A stretch of 47,702 nucleotides of DNA from Terriglobales bacterium (GCA_035567895.1 DATMPC010000066.1:1-47702), one strand, 5' to 3'; counted from the stretch's first letter, positions 35,001-45,300 are shown. Notes: generated by a model from the sequence alone, not told the origin. Numbers and translations are program-made.

Positions 35001-37267
35001 CGGGAGACCACGGAGGCCGCCTGCGAATGAACTGTCGTGCTCTGGGCCTTGATTACAGGGGATTGAGGAGCAGGCTTTCCGGGGAAGCTCTCCTCAGGAT
35101 GCTCGACTAGCGCAACCTGCATGAGCCGTTCCCAGATTGGGAGAGCAGCCAACGCCCCTGACTCTTTTTCGCCCAATGATTTTTTTTCGTCGAAGCCGAT
35201 CCAGACGCCGCAGGTGATCGAGGGTGAGAATCCGATAAACCAGGCGTCGGTGAAGTCGTTGGTAGTGCCGGTTTTTCCGCCCAAAGCATGCTTCAACCTT
35301 GCTCCGGCAGCGGCCGCCGTGCCGTGAAGCATCACGCCTTGTAGCAGGTCGGTCATGGTGCGCGCTGTGTCCACGCTGATCACATCCTTTACTTCCGGAT
35401 AATTCTCCTCGAGTGAGTGACCTTCGTAGTCCACAACTCGTCGAATGTAGCGGGGAATGACGCGCACACCATCGTTGGGGAAGGCGCTATAGGCCGAGAC
35501 CTGCTCCTGCAACGTAACCTCTGCAGCACCCAGAGCGACCGGAAGATAGGTCTCCATTTTGGAGGTAATGCCAAATTTTCGGACGTACGAAATCACGGTC
35601 GGCATTCCGATCTGAGCCGCGAGTTTCACGGTTGGAACGTTTCGTGACTGCGCCAGGGCATGGCGCAGCGTCACCAGACCTTCGAACTTGTTGTCATAGT
35701 TATGGGGCGCCCATACGCCCGATGCATTCGTGAAGCTCACAGGCGCGTCGAGAATGGTATCGTCCGGCTTCGCGCCTCGATCTATGGCCGCGGTGTAGAC
35801 ATAGGGCTTGAATGACGATCCCACTTGCCGCAGCGCCTGGGTCGCGCGATTGAACTTTGACACGTCAAAGTCGCGTCCTCCCACCATCGCTTTTACGTCG
35901 CCGGTAGAGTTCTCGATGGCCATCAAAGCGCCTTGCACTCCTGACTCCTGCTCGAGAGTGACGTGCAGCGGTGGGCTCGTTCCATCTGGTCTGGGCGGCG
36001 GGATATCCGTAACGTGAACGTAGACTTGGTCTCCGATCTTCAACACTGCGCGCAGATCTTTTTGCTTGGTCCACGCGATGTCGGCCGCGGTGAGCAGACC
36101 GTTGACCCTGCCAAGCTTCGCAATGGCAACACCCGGACTTACGGCAATGACCAGTCCGTGCACGTAGCTACCGGCTTCGATGGGTTGGTCCCAATCTGGG
36201 TCTGTGTAGCTGGAGACCGTCTGGCCGGTGCTGGAGATGTTTTGGAGATGACCTTTCCAGCCATGACGATGTTCGTAGGCTGCGAGACCGTCGAGTATCG
36301 CGCGCTCGGCCATCCTTTGATAGTCAAGATCTAGCGAGGTGTAAACCCGCAGTCCGCCTTCGTGGACCTCGTCGGCTCCATACTTTGATTCGAGGTAGCG
36401 TCGAACTTCCTCGACAAAATACGGAGCCATGGAATTCGGCGCGCTCTGAAGATGCAGCCGGATGGGAGTGGACTTAGCCAGCGCGGCCTCTTCGGCAGTG
36501 ATCTTCCCATCTTCGAGCAGCGCGTTAATCACCATGTTCCGGCGATGCAGCGCACGTTCGGGATTCCTAATTGGGGAATATACGGATGGTCCCTTCGGCA
36601 GCCCCGCCAGCAACGATGCCTCTTCGAGCGTAAGATCGCGAGCGTGTTTGCTGAAGTAGTACTCCGAGCCGGCCTCAAACCCATAAACGCCATGGCCCAA
36701 AAAGATCTGGTTAGCGTACATCGTGAAGATCTGCGGCTTAGTGAATCTCCGCTCGATCTGGATAGCGAGCATGACTTCCTGAAGTTTCCGTCCGAAATTC
36801 TTGTCGGCGGAGAGAAACAGGTTGCGCGAGAGCTGCATCGTCAGGGTTGATGCGCCCTGCACGCGTCCCCCGGAGCGGAAGTCACGATAAGCGGCTCCGA
36901 GCACTCTCCACACGTCGACTCCCCAGTGCTTCTCGAAGTCTTTGTCTTCGATGGAGATTACGGCATCTCGCAGGAGTTTGGGGAGATCGTCATAAGTGAC
37001 AATAACCCTGCGCTGCAGGGCGAACGATCCGATCTGCCGTCCCTGATCGTCGTAAAGCTCCGTGATAGAACTGGGACGGTAGTGCTCGAGCTCGTCGATC
37101 TGTGGAAGGTCGGTTGAGTAGACGAGCAGCAAGCCGCAAAGCACACCAACTGTAGCGGCGATCAATGCCAGGAAGAGGAACCCAATCTTGCCAGCCGTCT
37201 GCTTTGGCGTGAGGGCAAGTTGTTCGTCGTGTTCCTGCTCAACAGGCGGATTGGTTTCAACGTGCAT
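34997..37267 (-). CDS. Bifunctional penicillin-binding protein 1A-type
   Basis: Class A PBP, 756 residues: N-terminal transmembrane helix (about 25-50), GT51 transglycosylase with catalytic E107 in ISIEDKDFEKHWG and QGASTLTMQLSRNLF, then a linker and a transpeptidase with SxxK at S484 (GSSFKP), SxN at S541 (SRN) and KTGTT around 665. All catalytic residues are present. It polymerises and cross-links peptidoglycan in the periplasm. Followed by the PASTA protein in a 4-base overlap. A ribosome site is not obvious. Closest named homologues are mrcA/ponA-like, but I do not assign a symbol. Confidence 0.95.
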   Translation of the reverse strand: MHVETNPPVEQEHDEQLALTPKQTAGKIGFLFLALIAATVGVLCGLLLVYSTDLPQIDELEHYRPSSITELYDDQGRQIGSFALQRRVIVTYDDLPKLLRDAVISIEDKDFEKHWGVDVWRVLGAAYRDFRSGGRVQGASTLTMQLSRNLFLSADKNFGRKLQEVMLAIQIERRFTKPQIFTMYANQIFLGHGVYGFEAGSEYYFSKHARDLTLEEASLLAGLPKGPSVYSPIRNPERALHRRNMVINALLEDGKITAEEAALAKSTPIRLHLQSAPNSMAPYFVEEVRRYLESKYGADEVHEGGLRVYTSLDLDYQRMAERAILDGLAAYEHRHGWKGHLQNISSTGQTVSSYTDPDWDQPIEAGSYVHGLVIAVSPGVAIAKLGRVNGLLTAADIAWTKQKDLRAVLKIGDQVYVHVTDIPPPRPDGTSPPLHVTLEQESGVQGALMAIENSTGDVKAMVGGRDFDVSKFNRATQALRQVGSSFKPYVYTAAIDRGAKPDDTILDAPVSFTNASGVWAPHNYDNKFEGLVTLRHALAQSRNVPTVKLAAQIGMPTVISYVRKFGITSKMETYLPVALGAAEVTLQEQVSAYSAFPNDGVRVIPRYIRRVVDYEGHSLEENYPEVKDVISVDTARTMTDLLQGVMLHGTAAAAGARLKHALGGKTGTTNDFTDAWFIGFSPSITCGVWIGFDEKKSLGEKESGALAALPIWERLMQVALVEHPEESFPGKPAPQSPVIKAQSTTVHSQAASVVSR

Positions 37268-37377
37268 ACAACTCGCGAATCGTCTTAGGAGCTGTGTTGC
37301 CTATTATCGCGGAGCGAGGGCCAGGTTGGTGGCGGAAAATCGCCCGCTAGCCGGTGAAGCCAACAGTGAATGGCCGC

Positions 37378-37409
37378 AAAATAAAAGCGCCAGATGCTTA
37401 TCTGGCGCT
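37378..37409 (-). terminator. Terminator of the CtpA-like gene
   Basis: On the minus strand AGCGCCAGAT, loop AAGC, ATCTGGCGCT (37409-37386), perfect 10-bp stem, followed by TTTTATTTT. It starts 23 bases after the gene's stop. It also has A-run on the other side, so it may work partly in both directions. Confidence 0.92.
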
Positions 37410-37431
37410 CTGGGAACTCCTAACCAACTGA

Positions 37432-38646
37432 CTAGCTTCTAGCCTTCAACACTTCAATTGCGCGCCGAAGCTGATCGTCATCCTTCTGCTGCTTCGGTTT
37501 CTCCTGCGGAGCTGGCGCCGCCGCGCCATCTTCGTCATCCGACAATGCATCGTCGAGGTTGCTGGCTACCACAACGTTGGGTGTCACGGCGTTATCTTCA
37601 ATCGCTTTGCCGCTAGGCGTGTAGTACTTCGCGACTGACAGGATCAGCGCTGAGCCATCAGGGATGTCGATAACTTTCTGCACCGAACCGCTGCCGAAGG
37701 TCTTGTCGCCCACCACGTCGCCGCGATTGTTGTCGAGGATCGCCGCCGCCACGATCTCGCCGGGTCCTGCAGTTCCGCGATTTACAAGCACAACCAGCGG
37801 CAGGGTGGTGATTGCCTTCTGTGGCTCAGCAATCAGCGTCTGTTTCGGATACTTTTGACCCTGCAGATACGTAATAGTCCCGTGATTCAGAAAGAGATTG
37901 GCGACGGAAGCCGCTTCGGTCGCGTCACCCTGAGAGACGTTCCGCAAGTCGAGGATCAGCTTCTTCGCGCCCTTTTTCTGCTCTTCGCGAATCTTGTTGG
38001 CTACTTCCTGTGCCTTGCCTTTGGTGAGAGTCACCGGCTGGATGTCCGCGATCCCGTCTTCCAGAATCTTGTCAGTCGTGCCGGGGATCACGACGTTGTC
38101 GCGCGTGATCGTAATCTTCTGGGGCTCAGCCTTGCCGGGACGCACAACTGCAAATTCAATGTTCGATCCCTGCTTGCCGGCGAGTTGTTCCTCGACGGCC
38201 GCCAGCGACATCTCGTGCGTGCTCTTGCCCTCGATCGCCTCAATAATGTCGCCCGTCTGGACGCCAGCCTTGTCGGCTGGTCCACCCGGAAGCACTGATA
38301 CTACCGCCGCGTAACCGAAGCGCCTCGACACCGTCGCTCCGATGTTCGCGTGGCCGTCGTTCTGGTGGTTCTTGTAGAACTTGTACTCTTCCGGATTCAG
38401 GTAGCTCGAGTTGGCGTCAAGTGAATCCAGCAGCCCGTGTAAAGCGCCGCTGGTGACGGCCGAGAAGTTCGGCTCCTCGACATATTCCGTCCGAATGCGA
38501 GAAAGGACTTCGCTATACACGCCAAGCTGGCGGTAGGCGCCGTCATTGTTACTGCTGGCCGCGTGGACACCTAGTCCACCAAGCACAACCAGGAGAACGA
38601 TTAAGAACGAGAGGGAAAGGAGACCAATCTTCAAATGCTTCGACAT
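37432..38646 (-). CDS. S41/CtpA-like exported protein with both catalytic residues replaced
   Basis: 404 residues from ATG 38646 (AGAAGG before it; the 12 upstream codons are excluded). A signal peptide or anchor helix (about 5-30), N-terminal helical region (YSEVLSRIRTEYVEEPNFSA), PDZ domain (about 95-180, with GYAAVVSVLPGGPADKAGV) and S41 core with LILDLRNVSQGDATEAA. In active CtpA/Prc the nucleophile lies in a GxAS-AS-E motif and Lys in TFGKGSVQ 25 residues later. Here they are GTAGPGE (G294) and TFGSGSVQ (S319). The fold and the spacing are kept but Ser and Lys are gone. The tail is acidic/Pro/Lys-rich. Probably a non-proteolytic scaffold or adaptor. Confidence 0.9.
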   Translation of the reverse strand: MSKHLKIGLLSLSFLIVLLVVLGGLGVHAASSNNDGAYRQLGVYSEVLSRIRTEYVEEPNFSAVTSGALHGLLDSLDANSSYLNPEEYKFYKNHQNDGHANIGATVSRRFGYAAVVSVLPGGPADKAGVQTGDIIEAIEGKSTHEMSLAAVEEQLAGKQGSNIEFAVVRPGKAEPQKITITRDNVVIPGTTDKILEDGIADIQPVTLTKGKAQEVANKIREEQKKGAKKLILDLRNVSQGDATEAASVANLFLNHGTITYLQGQKYPKQTLIAEPQKAITTLPLVVLVNRGTAGPGEIVAAAILDNNRGDVVGDKTFGSGSVQKVIDIPDGSALILSVAKYYTPSGKAIEDNAVTPNVVVASNLDDALSDDEDGAAAPAPQEKPKQQKDDDQLRRAIEVLKARS

Positions 38647-38786
38647 TAGACCTTCTGGCAAGCGCGATAGGCCGCCGCTCACAATGCGATTATAGCTTTG
38701 GATGCTCTGTTTGCAGCCCCCGTCTCAAAGCCTTTTTTGTTGCATTTACGCACTTTAGACGTACCCTGCTGACGAGTACGAATCAG

Positions 38787-38911
38787 GGCCAACAGTCGAG
38801 TTGGTGCTCAGTTCATATTTGGCTGGGATGTCGTTAACCCTAAGCTGCTCTTGTGGATAGAGGTTGCTCTACTGTTGGCCGACCGGGAATTGCTGGTGCT
38901 TCAGGTCCCGG
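38787..38911. other. Structured gene-free region
   Basis: The 465-base stretch 38647-39111 has no convincing gene. Within it GGCCAACAGT (38787-38796) and ACTGTTGGCC (38871-38880) are perfect 10-bp complements 74 bases apart, with a smaller CCAAC/GTTGG hairpin inside the left side. CCGGGA (38883-38888) and TCCCGG (38906-38911) form a second stem next to it. It may be a structured RNA or two-part operator; no match to a known RNA was recognised. Confidence 0.35.
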
Positions 38912-39111
38912 GGATAGCCATCCAAACCCAACTCCCGGCTCTTCGGACCCAGGCTGGGAGATAGCGGTGTCTCTTGCACAACCAGCTGTGCGGTCGTCCG
39001 CACAGCCTTACCGGTGATTCTCCATTGCTGTTGCTTGCCGCGTTTCCCTTGGACTTTCGTGCTCACAAATGCGTGCAAAGATGGGAAGTAAGTGCGGCAC
39101 ATACGCTCGCG

Positions 39112-39423
39112 ATGAAAAACCTCGCCGATTTCGCCCTGGAGCAGCATCGCGTTTACGTCCTTCGCCATTTCGAGGTAGACGCGACTGGCGATATCGTGTG
39201 CTCGGCTTATGCGAGATCAAATCCGGAGAAGATTATCGCAGCGCGCTTCGCCCAAGCTGTCATGAAATCCACGTGGCAAGAGCACGAAAACACCTTGAAG
39301 CTCCCCTGGCCCCTCGAGGTGATCAGCTTTCACGCTGTTAGACTGGGAAGACGCTTCCGATTCACCCTGAACTGCGTTGACTTCCAGCGCGAATGGGAAT
39401 CGGAATGGCCGCAGCTGATTTAG
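39112..39423 (+). CDS. Small protein of unknown function
   Basis: 103 residues if it starts at ATG 39112; the frame is open back to 38974 in a region that looks non-coding. Soluble, no signal peptide; the sequence is protein-like (FALEQHRVYVLRHFEVDA, LEVISFHAVRLGRRFRFTLN) with predicted beta strands. No Shine-Dalgarno is visible. It ends 10 bases before the Tat-exported glycosidase gene and may be co-transcribed with it. Family not recognised. Confidence 0.5.
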   Translation: MKNLADFALEQHRVYVLRHFEVDATGDIVCSAYARSNPEKIIAARFAQAVMKSTWQEHENTLKLPWPLEVISFHAVRLGRRFRFTLNCVDFQREWESEWPQLI

Positions 39424-39433
39424 TTCCTCTGCC

Positions 39434-40711
39434 ATGCCCTTTACCCGGCGCGATTTTCTCCGCAGCAGCCTTTGCGGCCTTGGCTACTCACTTCTCCTGC
39501 CACACCTAGGCGCGGATTCAAGGAAGCGCGACACCGTCGATGACCTTCTGGTCGAAATCGAGCGCCGTGCGTGCCTCTTTTTGTACGAACAAGCTGATCC
39601 GGCAACCGGACTGGTGAAAGACCGAGCCCGGCATACCGGACCCGACACGCACACGGTCTCGAGCATCGCAGCAGTTGGCTTTGCCCTGAGCGGCATGTGC
39701 ATCGCCCATGCCAACGGTTTCCTGAAACGGTCCGAAGCGCAGAGTCGAGTGCAGCAGACACTTGAATTTCTGGCCCGCCGCATGCCGCACGAGCACGGTT
39801 TCTTCTATCACTTCGTCGATATGCATACGGCCGAGCGCGCATTCCGTTCTGAGATTTCGTCCATCGATACGGCACTGTTGCTGCTTGGGGTCCTGCACAC
39901 GCGCGCCTACTTCGATTCCAAGCCGATCCGCCAACTCGCCACCGAGATCTACGCGCGTGTGGACTGGAAGTGGATGCTGAATAGCGGCGAAACACTCGAT
40001 CACGGATTCAAGCCCGAAATCGGCTTTCTTCCGTCCCGCTGGGATTCATATTCCGAGTTGAAGGGGATGTATCTCCTGGCGATCGGATCCCCGACGCATC
40101 CCATTCCGCCGTCTTCCTGGGAAGCCTGGACTCGACCCATCTACGAATACGGCGACCTGCGCTACATCAGCGCACCAGCGCCTCTATTCATTCATCAGTC
40201 AGCCCATGCCTGGATCGACTTTCGTCACAAGCGAGACACTCACGCCGATTACTTCGAGAATTCCCGGATTGCCACCCTCGCTCACAGACGCTTCTGCCTG
40301 AGCCTGCGCGACAAGTATCCCTGGTACAGCGACGAGCTGTGGGGAATCACCGCCTCCGACTCCGAGCACGGCTATGTTGTGTGGGGAGGTCCGCCTGAAA
40401 TGGGACCCATCGACGGCAGCGTTGTTCCCTGCGCAGCGGGAGGATCACTGGTCTTCCTTGCTGATGACTGCAAGCTTGTTCTTAAGACCATTTTCGACCG
40501 ATATCCAAAGGCCTGGACGCGCTACGGATTCGTCGACGCTTTTAATCCCAAAACGGGATGGTATGATCCTGAGGTCCTCGGCATCGATCAGGGCATCATG
40601 CTCCTGATGGCCGAGAATCTGCGCAACGAGGGCCTGTGGAAAGTGTTTATGCGCAACGAAGAGATTATGCGAGCGATGAAAGCGGTGGGATTCAGGTCAG
40701 AACAGCACTGA
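39434..40711 (+). CDS. Tat-exported glycoamylase-domain (GH144-like) protein
   Basis: 425 residues. A twin-arginine signal (TRRDFLRSSLCGLGYSLLLP) leads to export in folded form. The body matches the glycoamylase-like (DUF/PF10091-type) alpha/alpha barrel: FLYEQADPATGLVKDRA, TVSSIAAVGFALSG, FFYHFVDMHTAERAF, ISSIDTALLLLGVLH, LWGITASDSEHGYVVWGG and VLGIDQGIMLLMAENLRN. Some members are GH144 endo-beta-1,2-glucanases; substrate here is not provable. Acidic residues in SSIDTALL and GIDQG are candidates for catalysis. It converges with the GH39 gene and fits the carbohydrate locus to its right. Confidence 0.82.
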   Translation: MPFTRRDFLRSSLCGLGYSLLLPHLGADSRKRDTVDDLLVEIERRACLFLYEQADPATGLVKDRARHTGPDTHTVSSIAAVGFALSGMCIAHANGFLKRSEAQSRVQQTLEFLARRMPHEHGFFYHFVDMHTAERAFRSEISSIDTALLLLGVLHTRAYFDSKPIRQLATEIYARVDWKWMLNSGETLDHGFKPEIGFLPSRWDSYSELKGMYLLAIGSPTHPIPPSSWEAWTRPIYEYGDLRYISAPAPLFIHQSAHAWIDFRHKRDTHADYFENSRIATLAHRRFCLSLRDKYPWYSDELWGITASDSEHGYVVWGGPPEMGPIDGSVVPCAAGGSLVFLADDCKLVLKTIFDRYPKAWTRYGFVDAFNPKTGWYDPEVLGIDQGIMLLMAENLRNEGLWKVFMRNEEIMRAMKAVGFRSEQH

Positions 40712-40720
40712 AAACAAGGT

Positions 40721-40791
40721 GAACACGAAGGACACAAAGGTCACGAAGATTCTTTGTGACCTTCTAAGTTGCCTCCGTGACCTTCGTGTGC
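40721..40791. repeat. CACGAAGG-type palindromic repeat between converging glycosidase genes
   Basis: GAACACGAAGGACACAAAGG then TCACGAAG on the left and CTTTGTGACCTT ... CCTTCGTGTGC on the right, roughly inverted. This belongs to the same general class as the ACGGAG repeat near purN. Lying between the stops of two converging genes, it could act as a bidirectional terminator. Confidence 0.65.
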
Positions 40792-40817
40792 GCTCTTCTC
40801 GGTGCCTGTTTCGATAC

Positions 40818-42332
40818 CTACTTCACTTCCACCACCACCAAACTCTGGGCCGGCAAATCCAAACTCAATTGATTGTCTGTAATCTGCCGACGCTCAGGCT
40901 CGGGCAGCGCCGCAGCTCGTTGCAGCGTCACAATCTGCGAGCGCGTCGGGTACTTCGGACTTCCCATCTGCGCATACGCGTCCAGCAGAGATCCATGAGT
41001 AGAGTCGACACGATAGATCACGGCAATGTGCCTTCCGGTAAGTCCGGAAAACTGAAACGTCACGCTCTTCGCTGCTCCGGTAGCTCCGGGCAAAACGAGA
41101 TTCCAGGCGGCGAGCACCGGTTTACCTTCTTTGGTAGAGGCTAGTGCCATATTGGAACTAAGTGGCAGCCGCTGGTCGCCCAACAAGTGCAGGACCTTGA
41201 AAGCGTTGAACGCCGGCTTAGGCAATCCTCCGGCAGCAATAATTCCGAATCCGCCGTAGAAAGGCGTTTTCACCACGCCTTGTTCCTCAAAAACGTCAGA
41301 GAAGGTCCAGTACGACATAACGTCGACTAGCTCATCGCATTGGCGAATGGTGTCGGCAAGCCAAGGAGCCATGAAGACCTGATCGGTGATCTGCGGCTCA
41401 TTCATGTAGCTCGCGTTGTACTCGCTCCAGATCAGCGGCAAGTTCGGCTTCGGCGAGGCTTTAATCTCGTCATGAACTTTCTTTACCGCGCGGCAAACCA
41501 TCTGGTCGCGCGGGATGTTCTCGTGCGTGCCAAAGACGTCTTCGGCTTTGTCATTGGCATAAACGTGGGTCGAAAAGAAATCAGCAGGCACATTGGCCTT
41601 CACGACGTGCTGAATAAAAGGCTCAGCCCATGCCGCCTGCGCCGTCGCAGGACCGCCGACACGCAATCGCGGACTCACGGCCTTCACCGCCCGCGCGGTG
41701 TGATCGTACAACTCAAAATACGTCGATTGTCTTGGTTCGCCTGCCCAGAAGTCGAGATTGGGCTCATTCCAAACTTCGAAGTACCACTGCGCTACTTCAT
41801 CCAGGCCATAGCGCTCGACCAGATGCTGTGTAAAGGCCGTGATCAGCGCATCCCACTTCCCGTAATCCTTTGGCGGCGCGGGAGAAAACTTGTACCAGAA
41901 GGCATGCAGCACGGGAGAAGCAGCTAGCTTCTTCGGCATGAAGCTCAGTTCAACAAACGGCTTCACTCCATGCGCCAGTAGCCCGTCATAGATCTGATCG
42001 ACGTAAGAAAAGTTGTAGACCGGATTGCCCTGCGCGTCTTCGTCATACACGCCATTCTCGTCGTGAAAGATGGCGTGGAAACGGACGTACTTAAATCCAG
42101 TGATCTCCCGCGTCCAGTCCAGATCACGCCGATAGCTCTCACGCATCGAGACGTTACCGCGCTCCGCGCCGAACATCTGTTCCCAGAAATGCGGAAATGG
42201 AGTAGTAGGAGCAGAGAGATCGACACGCACAAGCTCATTCGCCGGATTCGAAGGCTGTTCTTGCCCGGCGACAGTCTCCGCAACGAGTAGTAATAGAGGG
42301 ATAAGCAGTTTTGTAGTCACGTGCCTGTTCAT
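40818..42332 (-). CDS. GH39 family glycoside hydrolase (beta-xylosidase-like)
   Basis: 504 residues from ATG 42332; a signal peptide (about 5-23) ends at ETVAGQE. The TIM barrel has FKYVRFHAIFHDENGVY, acid/base E190 in FEVWNEPNLDFW and nucleophile E304 in LIWSEYNAS, the GH39 pattern; SYWTFSDVFEEQG and a C-terminal beta-sandwich follow. Known members act on beta-xylosides, iduronides or other chains; the substrate is not determined. It starts about 50 bp after the receptor gene on the same strand, so it is probably in one operon with it. ATG 42356 and GTG 42320 are other possible starts. Confidence 0.9.
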   Translation of the reverse strand: MNRHVTTKLLIPLLLLVAETVAGQEQPSNPANELVRVDLSAPTTPFPHFWEQMFGAERGNVSMRESYRRDLDWTREITGFKYVRFHAIFHDENGVYDEDAQGNPVYNFSYVDQIYDGLLAHGVKPFVELSFMPKKLAASPVLHAFWYKFSPAPPKDYGKWDALITAFTQHLVERYGLDEVAQWYFEVWNEPNLDFWAGEPRQSTYFELYDHTARAVKAVSPRLRVGGPATAQAAWAEPFIQHVVKANVPADFFSTHVYANDKAEDVFGTHENIPRDQMVCRAVKKVHDEIKASPKPNLPLIWSEYNASYMNEPQITDQVFMAPWLADTIRQCDELVDVMSYWTFSDVFEEQGVVKTPFYGGFGIIAAGGLPKPAFNAFKVLHLLGDQRLPLSSNMALASTKEGKPVLAAWNLVLPGATGAAKSVTFQFSGLTGRHIAVIYRVDSTHGSLLDAYAQMGSPKYPTRSQIVTLQRAAALPEPERRQITDNQLSLDLPAQSLVVVEVK

Positions 42333-42383
42333 GAGTACAAGTAGGGCGGCGATCATATCTGCCGCCCCATTAAAAAGAATCCG

Positions 42384-45300
42384 TCAGAACTGGATCTTTG
42401 CCTGAAGCTGGATCACTCTGCCGGCAAACGCGCTGTTCGCCTTCCCGAATTGGCCCGTGTTAATGATGTCAGTTGGAGCCGTAGCCGGAGCAAAGTTCGA
42501 CAGGTTTAGTATGTTGAAGACGTTGAACGCGTCGCCGCGGAATTGTATGCGAGCGCCTTCGCCGACCAAAGGCAATTTCCCGAACGAAAAGCTCTTTGCC
42601 AGCGACAAGTCAATGTCAGAGTAGCCCGGACCGCGGAAGAGGTTGCGACAGCGGCAGCCAGGACCTGGTGTGGTCACGTCGAACTCGGCCTTCGGATTCG
42701 GGAATATGCCATTGATGAACTGTTGCTTCGACGGATCCTGAATCGCGCCGCCGAAGTAAGCGAATGGGTAGTCCGGACAGAAGCTGTCGCCATTGCGGTC
42801 TGCCGAAGTGTTGCAGCTCCCGATCGCCGCCGTGAAGGGAAAGCCGGTGTTGTGAGTGGCGATGGTACTTATCTGCCAACCGCCCAACAGCGTGCCTACG
42901 GTGTCATGCCGCCCACGAAAGATCGGCAAGTCCCATACCGCAGCCAACTGGAAGTAGTGCCGCGAATCGAAGTCCGAGTCCGATTTGTTCAATATCGGAT
43001 TGCTCGGCTCAAACTGCTGGCCGCCGATGTCGTACGAAGCGGTATCGATGGTGTGGCTCCAGGTATACGAGCCCGAGAGGCTGACACCATGGCTGAGTTG
43101 ATGAGTAACGCTGGTAATCAGTGCGTCATAGCTCGCGTTCACATCGGGAAGCGGGAAGAAGACTCTGCCGAAGCGATTGTTGCCAACCGCCACCGGCGTT
43201 GGACACGCTGGATTCGATGCACCACACGCGATGCCATTCGCACTCTTGTTTTTCACCTCATCGATATTGCCGTCGAAAGTATCGCCTGGGGTGATGCGGT
43301 TGACGTCGATCGTGCGCACCAGCTTGCGAGTGCGGCTGCCGTGATAACCGATCTTCAGCACGTCGTATTTTGTAAATCCTTCCTGCATCTCCAGAGAGTA
43401 GGAGTACACATACGGATTCGGCTCATCCGGCAACGAGGCAAATAGATCCGTTTTCGTGGTCGTTGTGCATGCCGGATTGCCGCACAGCGCGCCATCCGGG
43501 GCCACACCAAATGCCAATCCGGGATTGGCGGGGAAGCTGAATGCGGAGTTGCTCGAGCCCAGGGCATACAGAATGTTCGAGCCCGGTGGCGGACCCTGAA
43601 TCCGTCCAGGATCGAAGAAACAGCAGGCCTGCGCCGCCGCGGTGAAAGGAGTGTTCTGACGAGTGTTGGAGAAGACAATTCCCATGTCGCGGTTGAAGGA
43701 GATGCCGAATCCCCCGCGCAGTACAAGATTGCCTCCACCACCGGACGGACTCCAGGCAAAACCGAGCTTGGGAGCGAAGTTGTTGCGATCAGCGTTGTAC
43801 AACTCGTTCGCCGGTCTTACGCTACCGGAACATGCGGTTGGGAAGTAATTAATGCAGGTCAGACCACCCGCGCCTGTTGTCGCGCCTCCGAAGACATAAT
43901 TCGTCAGCAAATTGTCTGTTTCTTTGAGGGGCGTGAAGTATTCCCATCGCAAACCCAGCGTGAGGGTCAGATTTGGCCGCATCTTCCACGTATCCTGGGC
44001 GAAGACCGCATAGTCGCTGGTTCGGAAGTGGCGCAAGCCATTTTCAGGTCCGCCGGTCCGCGGATTCACGCCCACCTGCTCGTTGAAGCAGCATGCATCG
44101 TTCGCGAAATTCAGTAGTCCGCGGAATTGATAGAAAGGACGAGAAAAACCGGATTCATCGTCATTATTTTGTTCCCGAATGTAATCTCCCCCAAGTCTTA
44201 GAGCATGGCGGCCAATTACCCAGGTGAGTGTGTCCCTGAAGTCGTAAGTGTTCTCGGCCAACTTGCCCGGAGTGGTGCCGGAAGCAATGATTCCCAAGTT
44301 CCCGTTTCGGCTCTGGTCACCAAAACCATTCGCATCGAAATCGAAGATGCCGATTTGCGGCAATCCGAAGTTAGTCGTCCCGCTGCTCGTTTCCTGGTTG
44401 AAGGCGAAGCGGGTGACGTTTGCCCGAACATCGTTCAGCAGTGAGTTGCTGATAACGCGGGTCCAGCCAATCGCGGCTGTCCAGTTGTCGGGTGAAAATG
44501 CGATATCCTGGGTCGGCCGCACAGCACCGTTTAGGTTATCGAGCAACGTGTAGTAAGTCCCAAAAAAGAACTGGTTCTTGCCCGCACTGTAATCCATGCG
44601 CCCGTTGTACTGATTGCCGTTCGAGCTGTTTGGGATTCGCAGATCGAAGACTCCCCAATCGGGAATCCCGTCCGGCCCATTACCAATTGCCTGCCCAACT
44701 GCTGTTCCGGGCTGATACCAGGTACCTACCGCGCGGCCATCAAGCGAGCAGCAGTCCACCGTCTTGGTTGTGCTCGAAATGCGCGGCGCAATTCCCGACA
44801 GGCCGAAGATCTTCGCCGCGAGGCTGTTCGGATTTGTCGACTTTACGTACTGTTCGAACTGCGGAGTTTCCAGGGTCACCGAACGCTGCAGCACCGTGTT
44901 GTGCAGGCGCACACCTTCATAGGAGAAGAAGAAAAATAAGTGGTTCTTGATAATTGGTCCGCCGGCGCTGCCCGCGAACTGGCGGTACTTCTGCTCACTT
45001 CTCTCCGGACACTGGCTGGCGACGATCATGAACTGAGTGGTGCCGCTGTTACAGGTAATCGGCTTCGCTCCGGCTGCCGGAGTAGGACCGTAGAACTTGT
45101 TAAACGCGTTGAAACCCGGGTCCTGAAAGAGGATCGCTCCGCTTCCATGCAAGCGGTTTGTGCCGCTCTTGGAAACTGTCTTCGTGATGAGTCCGGAGTT
45201 GCGACCATCCTCAGCATCGAAACTTCCAGCCACCGCAGTGATTTCCGACACTGATTCCTGGTTAGGCGTAATAACCGCAGCGCCACCATTCCCCAGGCTG

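Noticed and set aside
38869-39168. 99-codon minus-strand frame in the structured gap
   Set aside because: No ribosome site or family features; overlaps the more plausible + strand gene.
42543-43445. 300-codon frame opposite the TonB receptor
   Set aside because: Antisense to conserved barrel sequence.
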